In this document: piece after piece, positions 43,721-54,061 of the stretch
Layout of the letters: every line of letters starts with the position of its first letter
Numbering within the stretch: position 1 is the first letter of the stretch
NCBI GenBank assembly: GCA_964036275.1
Contig: OZ038437.1
Span: forward strand, 9,558,304 to 9,622,303
From: Litoditis marina
Lineage: Eukaryota; Nematoda; Chromadorea; Rhabditida; Rhabditidae
Direction: 5' to 3'
Length of the DNA: 64,000 nt
Notes under the pieces: generated by a model
The model's input: the letters and a program-made list of their open reading frames with translations, nothing else
Databases searched by the model: none
What the model was told of the DNA's origin: nothing
Position numbers and translations under genes: made by a program

Positions 43721-44687
43721 ATTCTTCATTGGAAAGATGAGTCCTTCTTACGTTGTAGTCCATCAAATTATTTTCATATTCAGTACGTTCTAATACTAAG
43801 GTTTCTAATCATACAGAGCTTTATTAGCGCGTCAATGGTCATTCTGATCGGAAACTCAATAAAAAAGAGTTATATTCAATTATTTTTATGATATTCGAAT
43901 AGCTCTCTCAATTCAGGCAGGGTTCATACTTCCTGTCGCTGAATTAGGCGACAGCAGCAGGCGCCGCGTAGCATTTTCAAAATGCTGCTGTCGCTCATAT
44001 TGGCAGCAGCAATGTCGCTTGATCTAGCTACCGAAAAGTATGAACGATTTTTTCTTCGATTTGTACTAAATGTCAAATTTTGGTCAAAAACCATGATCTT
44101 TTCAAAAATGGTAGTTTTACTTGATAATTTTGGTCTAGATTGTTCGAAAAACCTTATTGCATGGTTATTTGGTGGAAATTTCTATCATGATACAATGAGT
44201 GATTTTTTTATAACACCCAATGTTTTATTCTCGATTAATGATTTATTTTGTTCTAAAACCCACTCCAAGTTCTAAAGTGTGATTTTCCAAGTTTCGATAA
44301 ACTTACATAAGAATAATTTGCTTTGACAGCTTTAGAAAGTCAAAATCAGATTATTTCCCACACCAATTACCGGTGAACAATATTGATACAAGTGATATAT
44401 ATTTTAACTGAGTTAGTAAATACCATAATAATCATTCAAATTTGAGAAATTGGAGGTATGAAGAAAAAAATTAAGCAAAGACCAATCAGCTACGCGTCAT
44501 GTACGAGTTCAAAAAAGTAACCAGCTGGACCACCGGCTGCGCAATTTCACGCACGTCGGTATAAACTAAAGTGCTGTAAAAGGCGGAAAGTATGAAACCC
44601 GAAATTCTGTGTTTCGTTGCAGTAATAGCTTCTTTTCGTAAAAACTCCAGTTCCGGAAAAGTAGAGTGTAAAACATAGTTTTTTCAG
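43721..44687. other. AT-rich sequence upstream of thaumatin exon, no exon found
   Basis: Searched by eye for the upstream thaumatin motifs; none is visible. A 97-codon hydrophobic frame at 43982-44275 has no family features. Confidence 0.4.
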
Positions 44688-44801
44688 GAAAAATGTCCCA
44701 CCGCCTACAGCTACGCCTATGACGATCAGACATCCACTTTCACCTGCTCCGGAGCCGAGGGAAGAGCGAGCTCCGACTACAAGATCATTTTCTGCGGATG
44801 A
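44688..44801 (+). CDS. Orphan terminal exon of a thaumatin-like protein
   Basis: After a TTTTTTCAG acceptor (to 44687) a 37-codon stretch reads [20 protein letters not shown], a Gly/Ser-rich insert, then DYKIIFCG and a stop. The [18 protein letters not shown] and I-x-FC ending is the highly conserved C-terminus of the thaumatin/PR-5 family; nematodes carry several such secreted proteins (thn genes). Family members are about 220-250 residues with 16 cysteines. The earlier exons are not found within 1.5 kb upstream, where satellite and AT-rich sequence lie. The gene was therefore either split by a very large intron or broken by rearrangement. Codon use and GC content are clearly above the flanks, as expected for a real exon. 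The usual final Pro after FC is Gly here. Confidence 0.75.
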   Translation, partial: EKCPTAYSYAYDDQTSTFTCSGAEGRASSDYKIIFCG

Positions 44802-45139
44802 CCACCTGAACAAAATTTGTCTATTCTGTTCGTGAGATTCGCAAAATACCACTGTAACACGTCGGAAGCAATCTACAAACGGAAAAAAACTACTAGTATA
44901 TCAGGCAGTAAGCGTGATAGCAATACCTAGACGTATAAACTCATGCGACGTTCACATGATCTCTCTCACAAGAAGTTTATGCACTCTACTTGCGAGCTTC
45001 CAATATAGCATAACAATCAATCAATACAGTCACATCGAAAATCGAAAACCACAATTCATTTCTCAAAACCACAATAATGATATACATTCACGCTGAGTTG
45101 ATGTCAAAATACGTGAACCATGATACATTTACAGTATTG

Positions 45140-45400
45140 TTCCATCTGAAAAATCCTTGATTCAGTAGTTGGAATTCAGTAGCAGCTGCATAACTTTTTG
45201 GTTCGATTCTAATCCTGAGTGAGTATTGTATTCCCGTGATCACCACAAACCCTGTGAGAATCTTAACTGCCATTGGTATGTGTGTGATAAGGCACTACAT
45301 ACCGTGTCGCTCTAGGAATGAAACGCCATAATTCCGTTTTGGGTTACATATTTTTCAATTGAATGAATAAATGGTTTTGTGGGTTATGATGGGAACATCT
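45140..45400 (+). repeat. Dispersed repeat, TACCGTGT-GCTC family, copy 2
   Basis: Same blocks as 42085-42430 in the same order and orientation, 85-90% alike by eye. The sequence that continues past 45400 resembles 14110-14840, including the empty form of the site used by the 14168 insertion. Confidence 0.65.
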
Positions 45401-45829
45401 GTTTCTTGGTTTTTTTTCGTTCTTTGTATTTTCTATTTTCTTTCGATGTTCGTGCCACGCTCTATTTCTGCAACATTCCTGGCAGCAAGCGCGTACAATC
45501 TTTGGTCTTCGCGGTGTAAACAAGAACAGATGCAAGTAACTGGGCTATTTGCCGTGAAAGAGAAAATTTAATTGTAAAAGTCAGAATGTGGCATGTAACT
45601 GGTTTTTTTTTGCATTTTTGCGTTCCACTGCGACTTTGGCACGTATTTAACGAGTACGAATTGAACTTTAAACGCATTATTCTATAATCGCAGGACTCGA
45701 TGAGCGAAACGCGGCGCAAAATAGTTGCCACACTTTGCCACTTTTCGCGAAAACTCGCCGCGTGAATACCGCGACTCTTTGTTCGCCGGCAATTGCGGAT
45801 AATTTGCTTTGAGGAATAGTTAGGTTTCC

Positions 45830-46010
45830 GAGTGAGGCACTACACACCGTGTTGCTCTCGGATTGAAATGCCATAAGCCCATTATAGGTTGCTTTTTTTC
45901 AACTGATTGAATGGTTTTCTGGGTCTTTCATGTAATCATGTGTTTCTCGGTCGAATTCGAGTTTGACATAGAGAAAAACGTCTTTTATCAACCTCATTAT
46001 AGTGAGTGTC
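45830..46010 (+). repeat. Dispersed repeat, TACCGTGT-GCTC family, copy 3
   Basis: Starts GTGAGGCACTACACACCGTG and continues through TTGAAATGCCATAAGCCC. It runs into the SINE-like repeat at 46010. Confidence 0.6.
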
Positions 46011-46200
46011 AAATTTATAAATTTCTGTCTCTTGCCGGAAACGAACCTGTGAGCAAAAGTTTCGTAGCAAGGCGCTAACCACTGCGCTATTAGAGCACAC
46101 AACGGAAAAGCCTTGGAATCGAGAACATGTGCGCGTACACAGCGGAAAGTGAGATATACAGTACCCTCCCGCCTTTCCGTTGGCAATGACTATAACATCT
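46010..46200 (-). mobile_element. tRNA-derived SINE-like repeat, copy 2
   Basis: Minus-strand copy of the family seen at 24880-25060. The A box is TAGCGCAGTGGTTAGCG (46090-46070) and the B-box region is AGGTTCG (46048-46042). The non-tRNA body, with GGCGGGAGGGTACTGTATATC, lies at 46120-46190. Confidence 0.6.
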
Positions 46201-46309
46201 GGCTTGAAACGGTAATAGCTGAAAAATCCGAGCTTAAAACGTGTTAGCTGAAAAGTCCTCCAGCTACCTCGCAAGCTGAATCGGTTTTAACTGAATCTTC
46301 GCCCACGTC

Positions 46310-46460
46310 GCAAAAATTCCGTAGCTAGGCGCAAAACACTGCGCTACGAAGATATCAATCTGGTAGGCTCGGAATGGACATGTATGTGTACGTAGACAGT
46401 GGCGATTGAGAAATACAGTATATTTCCGCCTTTCCATTTACGACGACTATAAGTTACTTC
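46310..46460 (-). mobile_element. tRNA-derived SINE-like repeat, diverged copy 3
   Basis: It follows copy 2 in the same orientation, with a decayed A-box region (TAGCGCAGTG) and a body with TACTGTATTTCTCAATCGCC. It is older or a different subfamily, judged by more mismatches. Confidence 0.5.
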
Positions 46461-46825
46461 ATTGAGGCTAGAGCCCGTCTTCTCCTCAGTATAGACACGG
46501 GTTCAGAGAAAAATTTGTCGTGCGCAAAACATGTGCATGTCATGATGAAATGTACAGAAACGCGTGAACATGGGGGCAATGACAGTAATTACAATTGACC
46601 CGCCTACCGTGATTTGCCATTGGGGCATGTCCGGGGACCGCACGCGTACGTTGGTTTGGTCATATTGACCTCTCCGTTGACTGTTTCTGCCTATTTTTTC
46701 GAAGTACCACATTTCACAAAGAACCATTTGATTTTGAATACTACAGACAGTACCTAGGAAAGAGAACAGCTTGGCGCATATATATTCATGCATGAACACA
46801 ATTAAATAACACATAAATCATGAAA

Positions 46826-46896
46826 TCAAAAAAGGCCGCTCGGGAGCTCCACGTCTCCTTCTCTGTCCTTGTCAGGAGGCGGATCGAGATCTTGGG
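46826..46896 (-). CDS. Possible terminal exon of an unidentified gene
   Basis: An ACTTCCAG acceptor (46904-46897) opens a GC-rich stretch reading QDLDPPPDKDREGDVELPSG, then LF and a stop. The acidic, proline-containing tail and codon bias look like a real C-terminus, and only one frame stays open after the acceptor. No upstream partner exon was identified, and no family is recognised. Confidence 0.3.
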
Positions 46897-47039
46897 CTGG
46901 AAGTAAAACAAATCAATATAGAAACATAAGAATTGTATGACTCAACAGTCTTGCGCTGCTGAACATCCTAACCTACTTTGCAACTGGATATAACTTATAC
47001 TTATGGAGAAACATGGCGAGACTACGGTGACTTGATATT

Positions 47040-47150
47040 CAATGCGAACGTGACGTGAACCTAGAGTTCACTATGCGTGTACAAAAAACGACAGCCTGAT
47101 TTCGCGCGGAAAAAGCACAGGGGGCGGGGCTTAGAAATGGCGGGAAAAAA
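47040..47150. repeat. End fragment of the 2.77-kb repeat family
   Basis: It shares ACGTGAAC, GTGTACAAAAAACGACA, AAAAAGCACAGGGGGCGGG and TTAGAAATGGCGGGAAAAA with the complement of 55845-55935. No other part of the element is attached. Confidence 0.6.
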
Positions 47151-47430
47151 CCAACTCAAATATTTCTGGCTGATTTGCTCATTTTCGATGAAAACTCGAT
47201 ATTTGTTGTTCAAAAGTGGATTTATTGATGGAATACTGAATTGGAAATCGTGTTTTAACTTGAAATAATTTATATTTTCTTCTTCTGAGAAAAATAAAAA
47301 AATGATATTTTTATTAGTCAAACGAGAATCACTGTATACATTTCATTGCCTAGTATCAATGGTTGAGTAGTTTGAACCATGATCACGATTACGATTGCTT
47401 GTTCTAGGTGTGCTGAGCTCTCTTTTGAGT

Positions 47431-48930
47431 TGTTTTGGGCAGAAACTCATGAGACAACTCAAACTATGGCGGGAACAGCTCAAATCTAAGCAGGTTGAGA
47501 CCAAACTATGAAAATCTTAGGGGTAGTTCAACTTGTTCACTAATTCTGTCCATAATCGTTTCTACTGGGTTGTTTTTGGGCAGAAACTCATGAGACAACT
47601 CAAACTATGGCGGGAACAGCTCAAATCTAAGCAGGTTGAGACCAAACTATGAAAATCTTAGGGGTAGTTCAACTTGTTCACTAATTCTGTCCATAATCGT
47701 TTCTACTGGGTTGTTTTTGGGCAGAAACTCATGAGACAACTCAAACTATGGCGGGAACAGCTCAAATCTAAGCAGGTTGAGACCAAACTATGAAAATCTT
47801 AGGGGTAGTTCAACTTGTTCACTAATTCTGTCCATAATCGTTTCTCCTAGGTTGTTTTTGGGCAGAAACTCATGAGACAACTCAAACTATGGCGGGAACA
47901 GCTCAAATCTAAGCAGGTTGAAACCGAACCATAAAAATTCGAGGGATAGTTCAACTCGTCCATTTATTCTGTCTAGAATAGTCTCTCATAGGTTATTTTG
48001 GGTAGAAACTCACTGAGACAGCTCTAACTAAAGCGGGAACAGCTCAAATCTAAGCAGGTTGAGACCGAACCATGAAAATACGAGGGATAGTTCAACTCGT
48101 CCATTGATTCTGTCTAGAATCGTCTCTCATAGGTTATTTTGGGTAGAAACTCACTGAGACAGCTCTAACTAAAGCGGGAACAGCTCAAATCTAAACAGGT
48201 TGAGACCGAACCATGAAAATACGAGGGATAGTTCAACTCGTCCATTGATTCTGTCTAGAATAGTCTCTCATAGGTTATTTTGGGTACAAACTCACTGAGA
48301 CAGCTCTACCTAAAGCGGGAACAGCTCAAATCTAAGCAGGTTGAGACCGAACCATGAAAATACGAGGGATAGTTCAACTCGTCCATTGATTCTGTCTAGA
48401 ATAGTCTCTCATTGGTTGTTTTGGACAGAAACACTCTGATACAGCTCAAACTAAAGTGGGAACAGCTCAAATTTAAGATTTAAGCAGGTTTAGACCAATT
48501 ATGAAAATATAGAGGATAGTGCGACTTGAGGGGTATTTCTATCGGAAACAGTCCTCTTTGGGTAGATTTCAGCATCAAATAACTAAGAGAACTCAATCTA
48601 AAAACAGTTGGATTATACCCATATTGAGGGCAAACTAGGAAAAACCAACGTACAGTGGGCCTTGAAGGGTATTTCTGTCTGAAATAGTCCTCTTTGGGTA
48701 GATTTTAGCATCAACTAACTAACAACTCAGGTTGTAGTGGGGACAGTTGGCACTTAATCATATTGCGATCATACTACCGAAAGTGTCGGATAATTGGACT
48801 TGTATTGGTAATTCTGTCTGAAACACTCTATCTTGGGTTAGTTCGAGCAGCAACTCGCTCAAACAGTTCAAGCAGTCTATGAATACTTGAAGTAGATTAC
48901 AAGGTAAATGTTGATGTTAGTTTGAGTTGT
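47431..48930. repeat. 141-bp minisatellite array
   Basis: AGAAACTCA starts recur at 47441, 47582, 47723, 47864, 48004, 48145, 48286 and 48427 (periods 140-141). The first three units are almost identical. The next four share a second variant (ACTCACTGAGACAGCTC, ATACGAGGGATAGTTCAA). Beyond 48500, units decay with periods of about 118-160. Left units are youngest and right units oldest. Each contains GCGGGAACAGCTCAAATCT. No ORF is maintained. Confidence 0.95.
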
Positions 48931-49808
48931 TCGGTTTTTCGTCTCGACAAGCGTATCTTGAGCTAGTTACTACTCGATCTATGAATACTTGAACTAGTTA
49001 ATGGTTTCTATGTGAAACGCTCATTTCGGAGATGGATTCTACTACATTTCTATGTTAGAGCGTGTAATGTGGCAACAGTTCAATTCTGTGTATTCACAGA
49101 ATGAACGTTTCTTGAAGTTAATCTCAAGTTGTACAACTAAACTGTAGGAGAGTTCGTGCGCGTTATTTCCAACGTACCGGTAGTCATTACGTTCTGTTTA
49201 CAGTCGTGTTGAGGCGATCACGTTTGGCGAATTGCGCGTCATATCATATGTGGGTTTTGTCCCTTCTCGTTCGTTCTCTACGAGAACTCTCTCGTCGAGA
49301 CAAACAAATTTTGCTCTCCCCTCGAGAGCCTTTCAGATAAAGACAGGACTAAACCTAGTCCCAACAACAACAAAAAACTTTTCAGCAAAAGTTTATTAGT
49401 GAGTGGGAACAGTGAACAGTGAACAGTGAAGGGAGAAAATTGATTCATACATGCATACTTGAGGAGAAAATTGATTCATACATGCATACATCAGTAATTA
49501 TGGTCGAATAGTCGCCGCAAATTATGAAAACGGGTCACTTTTGGCAACTATCAGATAGAAATCTGGTCTGAAAGCGATTTTCACGGATAAAAAACCAAAA
49601 ACGGGTTCCTTTCTGTGAAAGAGACACATCTCACTCTCACGGGAATGTGAGACTGTCGATTGGTCAGCTAGTCCATTGTTAAGAGAGACGTCAAAATGAC
49701 TCGACCAATACTCTCTACCTCGACTCGTTTGAAGTTGGGCAAATCCGTCTCCCAGCTGCCTAGATAGCACTAGCTCAATTACAGAATTTCAGGGAGAAAT
49801 TATGATCG
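48931..49808. other. Intergenic, small direct repeats only
   Basis: Contains AGTGAACAGTGAACAGTGAA (about 49407-49430) and a 31-bp direct repeat with AAAATTGATTCATACATGCATAC (49436 and 49467). No gene is seen. Confidence 0.5.
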
Positions 49809-50152
49809 ATTCGTAAAAAGTGGGGGACCAGAAAGTGTGTGAGTTCTGTTCGGTTTCACCGTTTTCTGCAAAAAGTGAACAATACGATGTTGTGAATGAG
49901 TGTGCAACAAAAAAAGAACAATACATTTGTTTGCACAACGGTTCACAACGTTTTTAGGGGAAACCACTATGCACTTTTAAGTTCAAGTTATACTTTGTAT
50001 ATTCTGTTTTTTTTGTGAACCGTTGTGCAAACAAATGTATTGTTCTTTTTTTGTTGCACACTCATTCACAACATCGTATTGTTCACTTTTTGCAGAAAAC
50101 GGTGAAACCGAACAGAACTCACACACTTTCTGGTCCCCCACTTTTTACGAAT
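49809..50152. repeat. Perfect palindrome: two 139-bp arms, 66-bp loop
   Basis: Left arm 49809-49947 (starts ATTCGTAAAAAGTGGGGGAC) and right arm 50014-50152 are exact complements over all 139 positions that I compared. The loop is AT-rich and without features. It is flanked by unrelated sequence with no clear target duplication. It may be a foldback element or a very recent inverted duplication. The transcript would be a perfect long hairpin. Confidence 0.95.
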
Positions 50153-50309
50153 TGTTCTCTTTTTGCTAGTTGTACTAGTACAACAACTCCTAGAGTTAAA
50201 TAAGAAAAACGAACTTTGAATAGTGGTGACTATCAAACATCCTGATATCTGAAAGTTCCGAGTTTTCGAAGGATGTGATCCTGATCTTTCAAAATATTTT
50301 TGGCGCTAA

Positions 50310-51310
50310 TTAACCTCGTCCCCATTAACCACTTGTCGATAATCGTGATCCCCGTACCCGAATACCTATTCCCAACAAGTTTCAGCCATTTTAAATTTTT
50401 TGATCTTCGACCTCTGCTCCCCCTTTAACGACATGTCGATATTCGTGATCCCCGTACCCGATTACCTATTCCCAACAAGTTTCAGCCATTTTAAAACATT
50501 CGATCTTTGACCTCTTCGTCTCCTTTAACGCCATGGCCATATTCGTGATCCCCATGGTCGATTACCCCTTACTGCCAAATTTCAGGTCAATTGGACCACT
50601 TTCATGTTTTGACTCACCTTGACGCGTCGCGTGCGCGCGTCGCCTGCGTGACCCAAATTTTTTTTACACTATTAGATTTCCCTCGAGTGGGGAGTCATTT
50701 TACATTATTACAGCGACCCCCAAAAATCACTCTCAAGCAAGTTATAAGCAAAAGTTTGATTTTGGCAAAATTTGTCGCGTCGCGTGCACGCGTCGCCTGC
50801 GATATTTTTAAAAAATTTTGGAGGGGGGTCATTCTATCAATTGCAACCCCACCCCTATCTTCAATAATAAAAAAACAACCCGTTGTTTTCACATATATTC
50901 ATAATTGGTCCCTGTCAGCAAAATGCCAGTCATTACAGTATTTCGAAAGTTTTTTTTTCATATTTGGCGCCAATGGCGCCCGCGTCCAATTGTTAGCCAT
51001 GTCACCATGTTCTGGAAAATAGCTGGAATTCACTATCATGATCTGTGTGCGAAATTTCAAACAAATTTATTCATGGGAACACATATTTTCCAGCTTCTGG
51101 CGCCTATTGGCGCCCGCGCCAAGCGCCAAACGAAACGTGACAACACCAAACTTTGGGGGCCGCGCTAACTTTGGGGTCTACGCATGTGTGCCAAATTTCA
51201 GCCGAATCGGTCCAGTAGTTAAAAAAATAATTTTCTATGCGGACATTGGACGAGGGACGAGGGACGAGGGACGAGGGACGAGCGACGAGGGACGAGGGAC
51301 AACGGAAATT
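50310..51310. repeat. Modular element: three 100-bp units, paired GC-rich modules, GACGAGGGA minisatellite
   Basis: TCGTGATCCCC recurs at 50343, 50443 and 50543 (exactly 100 bp), with TTCCCAACAAGTTTCAGCCATTTTAAA shared by the first two. Two modules with CGCGTCGC(G/C)TG(C)GCGCGTCGCCTGCG follow (about 50620 and 50780), then two with TGGCGCC-ATGGCGCCCGCG (about 50965 and 51098). A run of GACGAGGGA-type repeats (51249-51299) ends it. The phrase CAAATTTCA-CCGAATCGGTCCAGTAGTT (about 51190-51220) is reminiscent of dispersed repeats in other invertebrates. No coding function is assigned. Confidence 0.6.
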
Positions 51311-53790
51311 TTCATAACGACACGACAGCATAACTTTCTTCAACCTTGACCGATTTTCCTAATTTTTTCACACGACATGTATTTAATAGATATCTAGCTC
51401 TCTCTCTTTTTAAATTTCGAAAAAATGTTTTATTTGAAGACTTTTGTGGTTTGAAAGCCAAAAACGAGTGCGCAATGGCCAAACCAAACACAACTCACAC
51501 GCAGCGCTTCGCGCTGCGCGCGATAATATTAATGAATATCTAGAAATATCCGAAAGCGCACGACAACTGCAGAGTCACAGGGATCTATATTCGCTACTGA
51601 ATGATATGGACCAGAACTCAGGTAATCAGCCAACTAACATGTCTAAAAAATAGCCTTCTTTTTCCGTGAAGCCGAATACCACTTTAACTGTCGAAATTAT
51701 CAGCCTCACAACTTCCAAAATGACCAAAATTATCATCCTCACAACTCCAAAATTATCAGCCTCACAAATTGGTAGATAATCGCATCGAACGGAAGGTTGT
51801 TGAAATATTCACATGAGCAGAAATCAATCAAAAACCGTCTACTTACTTTTAGACGAGAGAAAATGCTTTTCTTGATTTTGAAGCCAAATCATTAACTTTC
51901 ACGCGTTAAACGTTGTAATAGAAAGCCTTTTCTAACAGGCTGACTGCATCGCATTGATTTATGATCGGACCGGAAACTATGGAACATCGATTTTTTAACC
52001 GAAACGAACTTCCGAGTGTGTCTCCTTCGAGTCATTAACTCATCAAAATTACCCGCAACACAAATGTTCTTGGGCAGAAGCGGCCGAAAAAATTAATACT
52101 ATCGACCCAAAATACGCTAGAGTTTGAAAATGGAAACCTTAACTAAACGAACTTCATAATCACATATGTCATTTAGCCAATAGAAAGTGAGGATGTAAAC
52201 GTACTTTTCTATCACCCTAACGTGCATGCCCGAAAATTCGAGCATTCTAGTGCCATCTGCCAACTACTGAACAGAAATCCTATCACTTAACGACTGACCA
52301 ACCCGCCACAAACAAAAATATTCGTTATGACCAAAATTCTGAATACTCGCGCATTTTTATTCGTTCAATGACATGGCTCACCGGCAACCGAAGGCCAAGG
52401 GAAATCAAAATTACAAACCAATTCATTCTCTCTACCTAGCTGCTAATAACTCAAACTGAGAAAAAAATTGCGTTCCTCTCAACAAATTAATAATATCAAT
52501 TACACAATTACCTCACTCCCGCAAAGTCCAAAAGAGTTCAAAATATGGAGCATGCTGTTTGTCTCGGCCAGAGATGGCCCGCTTATCGAACTAAAGGGAA
52601 AAACCCTCGTAACAACAAAAAAAAATTGAACTGTCGCCATTATGAAATTACACACTTGTGTTCTTCTGGCAATCGGGCATACCATATAAATCAACAGATT
52701 GACGTTCTACTTGGGCATCTACACACACGGGCATGACCGTCCACAGCATGAAATGCGACGAAAATACAGGTGAACTACACTATTACTTTGAAGCAACACT
52801 TGCATTCTACCGCTACCCGGCAACCGGGGAAGTACTGAACCATGTAAACAACGATGTAACAAGCAATACACTATTACTTCGATCTTTAATGCCACACTTG
52901 CATTCTACCCGGTAACCGGGCAAATAATGAACTAGGTAAAAGTTAATAACAGCAAAATTTAACTTCTATTTTTCATATGATTCTTCTTTCCATGAAAGAA
53001 TAAACTCTCCGTATAACTCTTTCTATATTCTATCTTACAAAAACAAAACTTGCGGAGGGACTAGAGAAATGCTTGATACAACCCGGGTGAACCTCGGGGT
53101 GTATTATTCCTGAATTTTTAATAATCCTCAAACGACTGGTGACTCGACGTTTCAAAATTGGGAAAAAAAATATCCGAACCCTAATATTGAATAATAAAAA
53201 TTGAAAATTGAAAAACCAACTCTTCCACGTATGAAGTGGGGTCAATTTTGGGCATTCTCCATTAAAGTTGTCGGGATAGCCATCAATGTTCGAGAAAGGG
53301 GACATTTGTTCTTTTATGACTCCGTTTTCGCTAATAACCGGATAAATATTTATGTAAGTGAAATTGTAAACTTCTGGGTAGTTCAATGAATAGACGTTTT
53401 TTTTTGTATTTCAGTCACAGTTTGTACACAGCTAAGTCACAGCTGACTGAACGTACTCCGTAGTTTGATTTGCAATATACCCGTCATTCAGAACTACATC
53501 TACAGGTTCACTCCTGCCATGATTAGAAAAACAGTCACACTTCAGTCTTACTCGTGTGACGGATTATTATTGCAAAACCTGTTTTTTTTTCAACTCAACA
53601 TATGAAGTCCCAAGCAATTTGATTGAAAACGCTGGTTCAATTCTGAAGGCAGAAACATCTTGTTGGGTTTAAGAGCAATTTTGATTAGGATACTCCTTGG
53701 TTTTAGTATAGTTATAGAATATACAATATTACCGACTACATTCAACAAATCAGCGACATTCAACTAAAAGTTACCAATGTAAGTGAACTA
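51310..53790. other. Intergenic; ~95-bp direct repeat at 52765-52945
   Basis: Two copies of ACACTATTACTT, ACACTTGCATTCTACC, CCGG-AACCGGG lie at 52777 and 52868. Short repeats of AAATTATCAGCCTCACAA occur at 51690-51770. No gene is supported in this stretch. Confidence 0.5.
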
Positions 53791-53837
53791 AACAATTAAT
53801 GCGTGCCTCATTATGACTGTATACTATAATTATTGTA

Positions 53838-54060
53838 GGTTCAATATCGGTGATGGTACCTCTATCGACCTGGATATGGAAGATTTGCGATGGATTATGG
53901 ATAGTGATTTACATAGCACACTTCACTGGTATTTATCATTTTGTATTGTATTTTTACGTAGAAGAAGCTCTGTTGAAGTGGATAAGTTACTTGAAATACA
54001 ACGGATTTGTAGTGTGGGGTCGTGAATACTATGGTCATCCTTCCTCCTGTCATCATTGAA
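53838..54060 (+). CDS. Possible terminal exon with a membrane segment
   Basis: After an ATTATTGTAG acceptor (to 53837), one frame stays open to a stop at 54058-54060. It has a strongly hydrophobic stretch (WIVIYIAHFTGIYHFVLYF, about 53900-53960) followed by a polar aromatic tail ending SSCHH. This might be the last transmembrane segment of a membrane protein. No upstream exon in the right phase was found (a GTAAGT donor at 53354 does not match), so the call is weak. Confidence 0.22.
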
Positions 54061-54061
54061 T

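Noticed and set aside
43982..44275. 97-codon ORF as an upstream thaumatin exon
   Set aside because: Lacks the Cys, Gly and aromatic motifs expected before the thaumatin C-terminus and has no donor in the right place.
47431..48560. CRISPR-like regular repeats
   Set aside because: Units are 141 bp and contiguous with no variable spacers; this is a eukaryotic minisatellite.
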